From a virus, in IMG/VR virus record IMGVR_UViG_3300044699_000085, positions 1 through 43,487 of that record: a stretch of 43,487 bases of DNA; one strand, given 5' to 3'. Of this stretch, positions 10,038 to 17,254 are shown piece by piece. Every line of letters starts with the position of its first letter. The first letter of the stretch is position 1. A program made the translations under genes and the position numbers. The notes beneath the pieces are model-generated. The model was not told the origin of the DNA. It saw only the letters and a list, made by a program, of their open reading frames with translations, and did not search any database.

Positions 10038-10289
10038 GTGGCCGGGCGGCCGCCGTTCTCGATGCTGCGGGCGTGCTTTGCCTTGTTCGGCGTCGTGGTA
10101 CTGCTTCAATGCATCTGGGTAAGCATTGCGGCATTGACGTGCGTCATACTGATTTACCAGCGCGCCTACCCGCTCGGTGCCTGTGCTGACCTTGGCACGC
10201 GCGCATCGGGCGTCTTCTCGGAGGCCTTGGCCGGCATCCTGGCGCTGATCATTGCCGCGCGCGAGCCACCATCGGATGAGGAAAAATAG
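10038..10289 (+). CDS. Small membrane protein, holin-like
   Basis: 83 residues from GTG 10038, 2 bases after the upstream stop. Two hydrophobic stretches: ~residues 9-35 (ACFALFGVVVLLQCIWVSIA then ALTCVILIYQ) and ~62-72 (LAGILALIIAA), with an acidic tail ending DEEK. The size and two-segment topology suit a small class II holin, but there is no endolysin beside it. It is the last gene before a convergent terminator. Function unproven. Confidence 0.5.
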   Translation: MAGRPPFSMLRACFALFGVVVLLQCIWVSIAALTCVILIYQRAYPLGACADLGTRASGVFSEALAGILALIIAAREPPSDEEK

Positions 10290-10331
10290 GGGCCGGGGTT
10301 GGTTACACATCGGGGGGATGCGCCCCGGCCC
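10290..10331. terminator. Bidirectional terminator hairpin
   Basis: A perfect 9-base inverted repeat, GGGCCGGGG at 10290-10298 and CCCCGGCCC at 10323-10331, separates convergent genes ending at 10289 (+) and 10358 (-). The loop is 24 bases. There is no clear T-run on either side, so strength is uncertain. Confidence 0.55.
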
Positions 10332-10357
10332 AAGTTGCTTGTCTTCCGCCGCGCAGC

Positions 10358-11209
10358 TTATGCCGGCACCGTTTCCGGGTCCAGCGCGCGCTCGTCCTCG
10401 TCCTCATTCGGAAACCGCGCATAGTTCTCGGCCAGCAGCGAGGCGATCTCGGCTTTGACCCACTCCGGCCCGGTGGCAACCGCCTCGCTGACGGTGCTGC
10501 GCCCGCCGATCTCCACCACCTCGCTGCGATGATACACGGCGCCCAGCGCGTCCCGTAGCTTATCGAGCCAGACGCGCCACTGCTCATCCGTGCGCTCGCG
10601 CTGCGGCTTCTCGGCGACACGCGGCGCACGCGGCATCGGTGCAGCGGCAGCACGCAGCGGCACCTCGTCGTTGATTGCCTGGCGCTCCGGCGATGCCTCC
10701 AGCGTCGGGCCGTTGTGCTCGTCTCTGGCCGGGATGTCGGCCTGCTCCTCCGGCACGTACATGCCTGACGTGGCCAGCGGCCAGAGCGTGCGTACGCCCT
10801 CCGACACCACGCGGCTGCGCAGCATCTGACGCGGAAATTTGGCGTACATGTCTTTTTTGCCGAACGCCGTCTGTGCCCGCTGCATATCCCAGTCGATGCG
10901 TACCTCGCCGGTCTGCGGGTGGGTGAACGTCGCATCAGCGAGTTCGTCGGTCAGGCTGTGCCATTTCACCGTGCCGCCGGCCTTGATGAAATCGCGCAGC
11001 ATCGCCTCCGCTTTCTTGGCCGGGCGGTTGTTGATGATGTCGTAATCGCGCGCGGCCTCGACGGCGTGCCGGCCCTCGGCCTGGGCGATGGCCATCAGCA
11101 CCAGAGCCTGCTCAGGCGTGCGGATACCGAACAGCCCGCTCTTGGCGATGGCGACGGCGAGCGTCTGCATATCCTGCAGCGGCATCGCGGTGGGCACGAG
11201 TGCGTTCAT
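10358..11209 (-). CDS. RecT-like phage recombinase
   Basis: Probable single-strand annealing protein. 283 residues, intact. The core contains IRTPEQALVLMAIAQAEGRH, then YDIINNRPAKKAEAMLRDF, then KWHSLTDELADATF and KKDMYAKFPRQMLRSRVVSEG. This series is characteristic of the RecT-related proteins that carry the AxxYDxI and PRQMLRSRxxSEG motifs. The C-terminal ~110 residues are a charged linker and a short helical end. It is the last gene of the leftward early operon, where lambda has bet/exo, and overlaps the upstream gene by ATGA (11206-11209). No obvious exonuclease partner stands beside it. Confidence 0.75.
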   Translation of the reverse strand: MNALVPTAMPLQDMQTLAVAIAKSGLFGIRTPEQALVLMAIAQAEGRHAVEAARDYDIINNRPAKKAEAMLRDFIKAGGTVKWHSLTDELADATFTHPQTGEVRIDWDMQRAQTAFGKKDMYAKFPRQMLRSRVVSEGVRTLWPLATSGMYVPEEQADIPARDEHNGPTLEASPERQAINDEVPLRAAAAPMPRAPRVAEKPQRERTDEQWRVWLDKLRDALGAVYHRSEVVEIGGRSTVSEAVATGPEWVKAEIASLLAENYARFPNEDEDERALDPETVPA

Positions 11210-11580
11210 AGCGATTGGCTTTCTGTGGCTTTGCGGAACTGCCGCGCTGGCACGACCTCACCATCCTCGGTGATACCCGACAGCACGACGCGGGTGACTT
11301 CCGTGGGGAACGTGTACTGCTCCACGATGTCGCCGTGATTGGCGCGCAGTTCCTTCCAGTCGGTGCGCTCCTGCTGCACCGTCTTCACCTCGGCGATCCA
11401 GGAGGCGCCGGTGCGGCAATCCGGGTTGGCCAGAAGCAGGCCCCGCAGCGCGCTTTCACGCTCTTCCAGGCGGCGGATTTCATGCCGAACGGCAGCAAGC
11501 TCGTCGGGAACCGCCATGTTTGGGCGTATGTTCAGGTCGGGCTGCGCGTATGCCTCGTTCTCATCCGGCACGTCGCTCAC
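11206..11580 (-). CDS. Unknown protein next to recombinase
   Basis: 124 residues, intact. An acidic N-terminus is followed by a coiled coil (DELAAVRHEIRRLEERESAL, residues ~28-47). A globular part then has CRTGASWIAEVKTVQQ and VEQYTFPTEVTRVVLSG. ATGA-type overlaps on both sides show tight coupling with the RecT-like gene and with the small gene upstream. No known catalytic motif; it may be a recombination accessory by position. Confidence 0.65.
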   Translation of the reverse strand: MSDVPDENEAYAQPDLNIRPNMAVPDELAAVRHEIRRLEERESALRGLLLANPDCRTGASWIAEVKTVQQERTDWKELRANHGDIVEQYTFPTEVTRVVLSGITEDGEVVPARQFRKATESQSL

Positions 11581-11828
11581 GCCGCGCCCTCCATCTCGGG
11601 CTGTGGCGCCCGCTCAGGCGCCTCTGGTGGCGTCTCCACGAGCCGTGGCGCCCGCTGGCGGCGCACCCTGGGCTTGCCGGTCAGCGCCGCCACAACCTCG
11701 CGGGTGGCCTCCAGGCGGGTCTGCAGGATCGTCATCTCGATCTCCAGCGCCCGCTCGTCGGCGCGGGCACGCTCCAGCAGGGCGGCGGCGTTGGTGAGCA
11801 GGGATGCGTTGTCGGGGTGGTCCATCAC
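11577..11828 (-). CDS. Small coiled-coil early protein
   Basis: 83 residues. Residues 8-50 form one long helix with heptads (LLTNAAALLERARADERALE and on). The tail is basic and Pro-rich (KPRVRRQRAPRLVETPPEAP). It overlaps both neighbours by four bases (11577-11580 and 11825-11828). No family recognised. Confidence 0.6.
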   Translation of the reverse strand: MMDHPDNASLLTNAAALLERARADERALEIEMTILQTRLEATREVVAALTGKPRVRRQRAPRLVETPPEAPERAPQPEMEGAA

Positions 11829-12088
11829 TCGTCCTCGTCGATGAACAGCGGGCCGGTGAGGTGCGGCACTTCGGCGCGCAGCGACTCAAGTTGCTCGCGC
11901 AATGCCTCCGCAACGTCGGCGGGCTGCCACTTGATCCGCGGATGCTCCAGGGGATACAAAAAGGGCACAAGCTCATCGAGCCATTGGCTGATCAGGCAGT
12001 CGATTGCCGCCAGCCGTTCGGCGTCGCGAATGTCTCGGTCTACCGCCCTCTCGTATCGAGAGGACGCGTAATTCCTAAGTGCGATCAT
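11825..12088 (-). CDS. Small unknown early protein
   Basis: 87 residues, acidic at the end. The middle contains ERLAAIDCLISQWLDELVPF and WQPADVAEALREQLESL, helical throughout. ATG 12088 lies directly after a near-perfect TATAAT on the minus strand (12092-12097). That could be a promoter remnant, but it is too close to act for this start. Part of the recombinase operon. Function unknown. Confidence 0.6.
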   Translation of the reverse strand: MIALRNYASSRYERAVDRDIRDAERLAAIDCLISQWLDELVPFLYPLEHPRIKWQPADVAEALREQLESLRAEVPHLTGPLFIDEDE

Positions 12089-12423
12089 AGTATTATAGCC
12101 CGCTCTTCATGCGTTATATTGGTTTGTGGCAGACGTGTGCCTGCTCTATGCTTGCCCGCCCAAGTTGCCGTCGCCGCTTTGGACGCGCTGCGCCCACTCC
12201 AGGGAGTCTCGCCTTGTCGAAGGATGAATTGGACGCCTTGATCGCGGCGCGGCGGGTGCTTTTGGCCCAGACCGAGGTATTGCTGGCAGACCAGCGACGC
12301 CAGATCGAGGGCCTCCAGCGGATTGCCGACCGGCTGGGCGCTGGCGTTCGTCCGGGACAGGTGCGGCGGCGGCATCTCTGCCTGGCTGCGGCACGCGCCG
12401 AGCGGGGTGCGGGGCTTGACCAT
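12085..12423 (-). CDS. Candidate first gene of the left operon (N-like position)
   Basis: A 112-residue frame starting at ATG 12423, exactly at the predicted start point of the left promoter, and ending in an ATGA overlap with the next gene. The position is that of lambda N. The product is moderately basic and low in structure, as N proteins are, but no arginine-rich RNA-binding helix stands out. Its first ~46 codons show the high third-position GC expected of a gene in this genome; the second half fits less well. A competing rightward frame (start TTG 12214, helical product with LAQTEVLLADQRRQIEGL) covers the same DNA and looks more protein-like in 12214-12290. Which is real is unresolved. 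Confidence 0.4.
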   Translation of the reverse strand: MVKPRTPLGACRSQAEMPPPHLSRTNASAQPVGNPLEALDLASLVCQQYLGLGQKHPPRRDQGVQFILRQGETPWSGRSASKAATATWAGKHRAGTRLPQTNITHEERAIIL

Positions 12424-12458
12424 GGCGAAAGTTTACCGGCGGTAAACTCCGCATGCAA
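12424..12458 (-). promoter_or_regulatory. Left operator/promoter (OL/PL-like)
   Basis: A perfect 19-base palindrome, AGTTTACCGGCGGTAAACT, spans 12430-12448. On the minus strand TTGCAT (12458-12453), a 17-base spacer and TAAACT (12435-12430) form a promoter that overlaps it. The start point falls at or next to ATG 12423, implying a leaderless message. The half-site GTTTACC recurs upstream of the cro-like gene. Confidence 0.6.
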
Positions 12459-12513
12459 GCCTTATCAGGGAGAGTGCGATAATTCGCTGTTTACTGAGGA
12501 GTCGGAGCCGCGC

Positions 12514-12870
12514 CTACGCTGGCTCGGACTGGTGCTGCATCTCTCGGTGGACCCCGACAGATACCTTGACGAGTTTCAGCAGATTCTTGCGCTGCCGGTC
12601 TGACAGCTTGCGGTAGGCGCGGATCAGCTCGATCTCGTCCTGCTCGGTGAGCGGCGGCTCGATCATGTCGCCCTTGGCGTTCCACAGCAGTTGGGTCGGG
12701 TCGGTCAGGGTAAGCTCGGCAATCTGGGCCAATCGCTTGGCGGTGACTGGCTTATTGCCGGCCTCCCAGTGGGCGATCATGGCGGGACTGACGCTCAGCA
12801 ACTGGGCGAGCTGCCGCACCGTCAGCCCTGCCCGCGCCCGCGCCTCTCTGATTCGGTCGCCCGCCGTCAT
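12514..12870 (-). CDS. CI-like repressor (XRE helix-turn-helix)
   Basis: 118 residues from ATG 12870. The N-terminal domain is a classic XRE helix-turn-helix: DRIREARARAGLTVRQLAQL, then LSVSPAMIAHWEAGNKPVTA, with AMIAHWEAGNK as recognition helix and following turn. The C-terminal ~45 residues (LTEQDEIELIRAYRKLSDRQ) are a helical dimerisation-type tail. There is no LexA-like S24 peptidase domain, so RecA-driven self-cleavage is unlikely. It is transcribed leftward between two operator regions, as lambda cI is. TACAAC lies 6 bases before the ATG, so a leaderless message from an activator-dependent weak promoter is plausible. Confidence 0.8.
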   Translation of the reverse strand: MTAGDRIREARARAGLTVRQLAQLLSVSPAMIAHWEAGNKPVTAKRLAQIAELTLTDPTQLLWNAKGDMIEPPLTEQDEIELIRAYRKLSDRQRKNLLKLVKVSVGVHREMQHQSEPA

Positions 12871-12879
12871 GGCGGCGTT

Positions 12880-12981
12880 GTAAACCAAAAAACAACAACA
12901 AGGAAACTGCCAAAACGGCAGGGCGCGTCGGCGCCATTTTCGTGATTGCCGGCGGTGTTTACCGCGAGTAGCGTGTTTACC
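12880..12981 (+). promoter_or_regulatory. Right operator/promoter region (OR/PR-like)
   Basis: Between the divergent repressor and cro-like genes lie GTAAACC at 12880-12886 and two direct GTTTACC copies at 12957-12963 and 12975-12981, 18 bases apart. The first direct copy sits in a small dyad, GCGGT-GTTT-ACCGC (12952-12965). A rightward promoter could be TTGCCG and TAGCGT with a 17-base spacer around 12947-12975, ending just before ATG 12983. The shared half-site with 12430-12448 ties the two control regions together. Confidence 0.55.
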
Positions 12982-12982
12982 T

Positions 12983-13187
12983 ATGTGCGGGGTGGAACTG
13001 CTGCGAGAACGCCGGGGGCTGCTGTCCGATGTGGCGCGGGGGCTGGGCCTGACGCGTCCGGCGGTCACCCGGTGGAAGCAGGTCCCCGCCGAGTATCTCA
13101 TCGAGATTGAGCGGATCAGCGGCATTCCGCGCGAGGCATTGCGGCCGGATCCTCTACATCCGCGCGCCGTCGAGGCCGGCGGGGTGA
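12983..13187 (+). CDS. Cro-like regulator
   Basis: About 67 residues. It reads GLLSDVARGLGLTRPAVTRW then YLIEIERISGIPREALRPD, the compact helix-turn-helix of Cro/YdaS-type proteins, with LTRPAVTRW as recognition helix. The frame as given runs on into the next gene. Removing one C near 13151 gives an ending LYIRAP-SRPAG and a TGA at 13185-13187, overlapping a GTG start for the GcrA-like gene. I prefer this two-gene reading, since the surrounding operon is joined by such overlaps. A real Cro-GcrA fusion is the alternative. Confidence 0.65.
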
Positions 13188-13655
13188 GCCTCCACAACCC
13201 CGGACGGCAGCCGCATGAGTGGGGCGAGGCCGCCACGGCGCAACTGCGCCAGCGCTGGGCGGACGGCGCGGGGACGGCGCTGATTGGCGCCGAGCTGGGC
13301 ATCAGCAAATCGGCGGTGGTCGGGCAAGGCGCGTCGGCTGGGCCTGCCGCCGCGGGCCTCGCCGATCCACGCCGCCGGCCAGGCGCCGGTGGTGCGTCCC
13401 CGCAAGCGCCCGACGCTGCCGGCGCTGGCCGCACCGAAACCACCGCCGCCGCCTGTGGTGGTTGCGCCGCCACCGCCGCCCGAGCCTGTGGCGCCGCGTG
13501 GCTGCCAGTATCCGCGCGGCAGCCGGCCCAACTGGGACTGGTGCGGCGCGCCGGTCGCCGGCAGCGGGCCGTACTGCGCGGCACATCGGGCGGTCTGTTA
13601 CCTGCGGCCCGGCACCCGCGCCTGGATGCAGGAACGCGCTGAGGAGGCGGCATGA
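13184..13655 (+). CDS. GcrA-like cell-cycle regulator
   Basis: About 156 residues after one repaired frameshift near 13325. The N-terminal helix-turn-helix, with TALIGAELGISKSAVVGKAR and RLGL, is the GcrA signature. A proline-rich linker follows (13380-13490), then a cysteine-containing end, CQYPRG... WCGAPV... YCAAH, like the GcrA C-terminus. In alphaproteobacteria GcrA binds RNA polymerase sigma70 and activates promoters carrying methylated GANTC. A phage copy could redirect that programme. The start is GTG 13184 in a GTGA overlap, and the end overlaps the next ATG (13652). The family assignment is good; the host effect is inferred. Confidence 0.75.
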
Positions 13656-14263
13656 TCGCTGCGCTCTATGTCGATCCGGCCGGCTGTTATGCGGGCATCG
13701 ACGGCGTGGAGCTGTGGGACGAGGCCCGCGATGCCCGGCGCTACGGTGGCGTGTGGCCGGTGGTGGCACATCCGCCCTGCCAGCGCTGGGGGCGGTTCTG
13801 GCACGGTTCGCCACTGAGGCCGCATCAGTTTGAACTGGGCGACGATGGTGGCTGCTTCGCCGCGGCACTGGCGGCGGTGCGCCGCTGGGGCGGCGTGCTG
13901 GAGCATCCGGCGCACAGCCACGCATGGCTCGCGCACGGGCTGCCGTGGCCGCCGGCTGACGGTGGCTGGCAGCGGGACATTCACGGCGGCTGGTGCTGTC
14001 AGGTCGAGCAGGGCTTCTACGGCCACGCCGCCCGCAAGCCCACGTGGCTGTATGCCGTGGGCGTCGGCGAGCCGCCGGCGCTGCACTGGGGCCGGGGTGA
14101 ACAGCGGCTCGATCCGGTGATGCTTCAGCGTCACGGCTACGCCAGGGCGCGTCGCTGCGGGCTGGTCGCGATGGCTGGCGGCAAACGCAAGACGGAGATC
14201 AGGAACGCGACGCCCCCGGCATTCCGCGACGTGCTGCTGGCGATTGCGCGGGAGGCAGCATGA
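13652..14263 (+). CDS. Phage protein resembling a cytosine-5 methyltransferase
   Basis: 203 residues, intact. It contains VVAHPPCQRWGRFW (residues ~37-50), where PC resembles the catalytic motif IV of C5-methyltransferases, and GGVLEHPAHSHAW (~80-92), similar in place to the ENV motif VI. A Trp-rich end follows, with YGHAARKPTWLYAVG. It is much shorter than a full methyltransferase and I see no clear AdoMet-binding FxGxG motif, so activity is uncertain. It overlaps both neighbours by four bases. Confidence 0.5.
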   Translation: MIAALYVDPAGCYAGIDGVELWDEARDARRYGGVWPVVAHPPCQRWGRFWHGSPLRPHQFELGDDGGCFAAALAAVRRWGGVLEHPAHSHAWLAHGLPWPPADGGWQRDIHGGWCCQVEQGFYGHAARKPTWLYAVGVGEPPALHWGRGEQRLDPVMLQRHGYARARRCGLVAMAGGKRKTEIRNATPPAFRDVLLAIAREAA

Positions 14264-14532
14264 ACAGCGACCGGCCCATGCGTGTGTCAGGCAGCAGCGG
14301 CAACGGCGTATTGGCGGCGCATTCGGAGCCGGCGGTCATCTGCGGCTGCTGCGGCCAGCCGATCCCTGACCTGACGCGCCACGGCGAGGGCTGGACCAGG
14401 GAGCAGGACCAATTCATCAACTACGCCCGGAGCCACGGCTCGTCCTACAAGCTGATCGCGCACACGCTGGGCACCAGGGACCGGCTGGTGATCGGGCGCA
14501 TCAACAACCTCCGCGCCAAGCGTCCGGCATGA
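14260..14532 (+). CDS. Small zinc-ribbon/Myb-like DNA-binding protein
   Basis: 90 residues. A short CGCCGQPI cysteine knuckle (residues ~28-35) is followed by GWTREQDQFINYARSHGSSY and KLIAHTLGTRDRLVIGRINN, a SANT/Myb-like three-helix pattern related to the GcrA helix-turn-helix. Probably a sequence-specific binder. Coupled by ATGA overlaps at both ends. The target is unknown. Confidence 0.6.
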   Translation: MNSDRPMRVSGSSGNGVLAAHSEPAVICGCCGQPIPDLTRHGEGWTREQDQFINYARSHGSSYKLIAHTLGTRDRLVIGRINNLRAKRPA

Positions 14533-14933
14533 GCTACCGCCTCACCGCGCCGGTCGTGCCGGAGCACGGCATCCAGCGCCGGATCGCCAGCGTGCTGCGC
14601 ATCGAGATCGGCGCTGAGGCCAAGATCAGCGAGCACGGCGTGACCTGGTTCTGCATCGACCACGCGAACCACCACGGCGAGGTGCCGGGCATCCGCGTCG
14701 GCCGCGGCATTCCGCCGGGCATCTTCGACATGCTGGTGCTGTATCAGGGCCGCGCGTTCTGGATCGAGCTGAAGAGCCGCAACGGCACGGTGTCCGATCC
14801 GCAGCGGTCGATGGCGGCGACGCTGCTGCTGTCGGGCTGCCGCATCGGCATCGCTCGCGATGAGGACGAGGTGCTGAGCTGCCTCGATGAATGGCAGATC
14901 CCGCGCAAGCGCCGGGTCAGGGTGGCGGCATGA
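14529..14933 (+). CDS. VRR-NUC nuclease
   Basis: 134 residues, intact, the usual length of stand-alone phage VRR-NUC proteins. The catalytic core is readable: GIPPGIFDMLVLYQGRAFWI followed by ELKSRNG, giving the D...ExK metal site, then VSDPQRSMAATLLLSGCRIG for the C-terminal helix and strand. Such enzymes cut branched or flap DNA and serve phage replication or recombination. Four-base overlaps join it to both neighbours. Confidence 0.8.
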   Translation: MSYRLTAPVVPEHGIQRRIASVLRIEIGAEAKISEHGVTWFCIDHANHHGEVPGIRVGRGIPPGIFDMLVLYQGRAFWIELKSRNGTVSDPQRSMAATLLLSGCRIGIARDEDEVLSCLDEWQIPRKRRVRVAA

Positions 14934-15145
14934 CCAGCCAGGCGCCGTGGAAGGGCTGGCTCCGCAAGGGCGATACGGCAGGCACGGTCACCGGAGAACT
15001 GGTTGATTCCTGGGGTTGGCGCGTGGCGTTGACCGGCACATTCGTCGCAACCTCGGGGTCCTATGCGCTGACCGGCGTTCTTGGAGAGCCTCCGTCGAGC
15101 CTCGTTATCGGGGCGATTGACGAAGAAGCGGAGCCACCGAAGTGA
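14930..15145 (+). CDS. Small unknown protein
   Basis: 71 residues from ATG 14930 in an ATGA overlap with the nuclease gene. It is beta-rich, with WKGWLRKGDTAGTVTGELVD then WRVALTGTFVATSGSYALTG, suggesting a small beta-barrel. Acidic C-terminus. The start at 14930 is preferred over upstream in-frame codons because of the overlap. No family recognised. Confidence 0.55.
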   Translation: MTSQAPWKGWLRKGDTAGTVTGELVDSWGWRVALTGTFVATSGSYALTGVLGEPPSSLVIGAIDEEAEPPK

Positions 15146-15276
15146 CCCCGCCCCACCCACGCCTAGCCGTTGCCGGACGAGCCGTCACGCGCCTCGCCGC
15201 CGTGACCAGCCTGGACCTGCCTTGCGTGGTCCCGCCGCGCCATGCCGTCGCCACGCTAACCCTGGGGAGGAAGTAA
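15142..15276 (+). CDS. Very small translationally coupled ORF, 44 residues
   Basis: It starts at GTG 15142 in a GTGA overlap and ends in a TAATG overlap with the next start (15274-15278), exactly filling the gap between two real genes. The product is Val/Ala/Arg-rich (AVAGRAVTRLAAVTSLDL). The precise junctions argue that it is translated; there is no other support. The ribosome site ggggagg of the next gene lies inside its end. Confidence 0.45.
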   Translation: MTPPHPRLAVAGRAVTRLAAVTSLDLPCVVPPRHAVATLTLGRK

Positions 15277-15584
15277 TGCCATCCAGCTTGACTGCGGAAC
15301 AGGCGGGCATTGTGAAGGGCCTGCTGGCGCGCGGAGAAAAGCAGCATGATGTGGCGGCATTCTTCGGCGTGAATGCCGGACGGGTGGCGGAGGTCGCCAA
15401 GGGCTACAAGTTTGCCGACGTGCCACCCTCTCCCAAGCGGGAGTTGCCGACACCGGCGGTCGTCAGCCTGGGCTATTCGTCGCATGTCGTGTTGCAGGCG
15501 CTCGGTATTATCGAGATCGCAATCCAGTCGGCGCGCGCGCGCATCCTGGCGGGGCATGATTTCGAGCAGGGCCGCAAACATTGA
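15276..15584 (+). CDS. Small helix-turn-helix-like protein
   Basis: 102 residues from ATG 15276 with ggggaggaag upstream. LTAEQAGIVKGLLARGEKQH, DVAAFFGVNAGRVAEVAKGY is a resolvase-like helix-turn-helix often seen in phage early operons. The C-terminal half is a separate helix (LGIIEIAIQSARARILAG). Overlaps the methyltransferase start at 15581. The binding site is unknown. Confidence 0.6.
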   Translation: MPSSLTAEQAGIVKGLLARGEKQHDVAAFFGVNAGRVAEVAKGYKFADVPPSPKRELPTPAVVSLGYSSHVVLQALGIIEIAIQSARARILAGHDFEQGRKH

Positions 15585-16594
15585 GTGCGGCGCTCGATCT
15601 TGGCGTAAACGAGACAGTCGCCGAGTGGGAAAGCGAAGGGCTGGAGCTTGGCGAGCGGGAGCGTTCGGCCGCTTCGCTGATGTGGGACATTGGCGATTGG
15701 TGGAACCGCGGTGAACGCTACGGCGGGCGGGCGAAGATCGTCACTGCCAGCGACTGGACCGGGCCAAGCTACGCCAGCTGCCGCAGGGCCGGATCAGTCG
15801 CGGAGCGTTTCGGATCTGTTAGTCGTCTAACAGATTTGAGCTTTGAGCATCACGCTATCGTCGCGCCATTGCCAGACGAGCAGGCAGTGCCCTTGCTGCA
15901 ATGGTGCCGGGATGCGCCGCAGCCGCGTTCGGTGCAGGAATTGCGCACCCGCGTGAAGCAGCTTGCGCGTGCTGCGCGCGAGGCGGAACTGGGTGATGCA
16001 CAGGCCGCATTGAGCGGGCGCTACGGCGTAATCTATGCGGACCCGCCATGGCGCTTCGAGCCATACTCTCGCGAGACCGGCATGGATCGGGCGGCGGATA
16101 ATCACTACCCGACCATGACGCTGGATGACATCCGTTCATTGCCGGTTCCGGCGGCCGACGATGCGGTGCTGTTTCTGTGGGCCACGTCGCCAATGCTGCC
16201 GGAAGCGATAGAGGTCATGACCGGCTGGGGGTTTACCTACAAGAGCCATTTCATCTGGGTAAAGGATCGTATTGGGACGGGCTACTGGAGCCGCAACCGC
16301 CACGAGTTGCTGTTGGTCGGAACCAGAGGCGAGATTCCGGCGCCGGCGCCCGGCGAGCAGTTCGTCTCGGTGATCAACGCGGCGGCCGGCGAGCACAGCG
16401 CCAAGCCAGCGGCATTTGCCGAGATGATCGAGGAGATGTTCCCAAGCCTGCCGGCCATCGAGCTGTTCGCGCGCGGGCCGCGGCTGGGCTGGGACGTGTG
16501 GGGCAATGAGTCAAACTGGGGAGGAACTTATGCCACTAGACCAGACCAAGACCAAAACGCGCCGGCTGAAAATTCCCAAGCTGGAACAGGATGA
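15581..16594 (+). CDS. MT-A70 family adenine DNA methyltransferase
   Basis: 337 residues from TTG 15581 (TTGA overlap). The N-terminal ~130 residues are a helical DNA- or partner-binding part. The catalytic domain begins RYGVIYADPPWRF, with the DPPW motif of N6-adenine MT-A70 methyltransferases, followed by DAVLFLWATSPMLPEA, GFTYKSHFIWVKDRIGTGYW and RNRHELLLVGTRG, and ends IELFARGPRLGWDVWGNE. It may protect phage DNA from restriction or alter GcrA/CcrM-type signals (inference). Its 3' end overlaps the next gene by 65 bases, unusually long for this operon. Confidence 0.8.
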   Translation: MSAALDLGVNETVAEWESEGLELGERERSAASLMWDIGDWWNRGERYGGRAKIVTASDWTGPSYASCRRAGSVAERFGSVSRLTDLSFEHHAIVAPLPDEQAVPLLQWCRDAPQPRSVQELRTRVKQLARAAREAELGDAQAALSGRYGVIYADPPWRFEPYSRETGMDRAADNHYPTMTLDDIRSLPVPAADDAVLFLWATSPMLPEAIEVMTGWGFTYKSHFIWVKDRIGTGYWSRNRHELLLVGTRGEIPAPAPGEQFVSVINAAAGEHSAKPAAFAEMIEEMFPSLPAIELFARGPRLGWDVWGNESNWGGTYATRPDQDQNAPAENSQAGTG

Positions 16595-17237
16595 AGTCGA
16601 AGCGCTCAAGAACGGTGCGGCACCGCCCGAGATCATCCGCGTTACCCGCCCGCGGCTGCGCATTGCCGCCATCCAGATCAAGGGCATCGCGCCCTACGTG
16701 CAGCACGCGTTCTCCGAAAAGCAGCGCAAGGCCATGGAGGAAACGCAGCGCCAGGGCCAGCAGGCGCGCGGCAAACGGACCCGCGTGCCCAAGGATTTCG
16801 AGGCGGTGTACGAGGCCGCCAAGCACTACGCCAGGGAGGGTTGGATCGGCATTCCGGCGCCGGCCTTCCGCAATGCCTGCATCGATGCCTGCCGCCTGGT
16901 CGGCTTCAAGATGACGCACGCCAAATGCAGCATCTTCATTGAGCCGGATGGTTTCGACCGCAACGATGGCACGCCGCTGGTACGTATCCAGGGCGAACCG
17001 CGCATCCATGAGGCGTCGGTGCGCAACGAGAGCGGCGTGGCCGATATCAGGTGGCGGCCGATGTGGGAGCAATGGGGCGCCATCGTCAACGTCCAGTGGG
17101 ACGAGGACCAGTTCAGCGCGACGGATGTGCTCAACCTGATGCTGCGCGCTGGCCTGCAGGTCGGCATCGGCGAGGGGCGGCCGTATAGCCCCAACTCAAA
17201 CGGCATGGGTTGGGGCAGATTTGAAGTAGTGGAGTAG
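16530..17237 (+). CDS. Conserved phage protein of unknown function
   Basis: 235 residues. I choose ATG 16530 because gggaggaactt sits just before it; an in-frame ATG at 16506 lacks that. After a basic N-terminus the protein reads IAAIQIKGIAPYVQHAFSEK, IGIPAPAFRNACIDACRLVG, IFIEPDGFDRNDG and AGLQVGIGEGRPYSPNSNGM, ending GWGRFEVVE. The alternation of strands and glycine-rich end recalls a single-strand or RNA-binding fold, but I do not recognise the family. It lies between a methyltransferase and the replication genes. Confidence 0.65.
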   Translation: MPLDQTKTKTRRLKIPKLEQDEVEALKNGAAPPEIIRVTRPRLRIAAIQIKGIAPYVQHAFSEKQRKAMEETQRQGQQARGKRTRVPKDFEAVYEAAKHYAREGWIGIPAPAFRNACIDACRLVGFKMTHAKCSIFIEPDGFDRNDGTPLVRIQGEPRIHEASVRNESGVADIRWRPMWEQWGAIVNVQWDEDQFSATDVLNLMLRAGLQVGIGEGRPYSPNSNGMGWGRFEVVE

Positions 17238-17254
17238 TAACAACGAACTATAGG

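Noticed and set aside
12109-12603. Rightward frame of 164 codons opposite the left-operon ORF and the repressor 3' end
   Set aside because: Part of it (from TTG 12214, behind cagggag) looks protein-like, but it runs through the OL-like palindrome and against the repressor gene, and lambda-like layout favours leftward transcription. Kept only as an alternative.
12983-13655. Cro-GcrA fusion protein
   Set aside because: The frame as given is continuous into the GcrA part, but removing one C near 13151 gives a natural Cro end and a GTGA junction like the rest of the operon. A frameshift at 13325 shows the local sequence is unreliable.
13154-13925. Leftward Arg-rich frames opposite the GcrA-like and methyltransferase-like genes
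   Set aside because: Shadows of coding DNA with no ribosome sites; the rightward genes have recognisable motifs.
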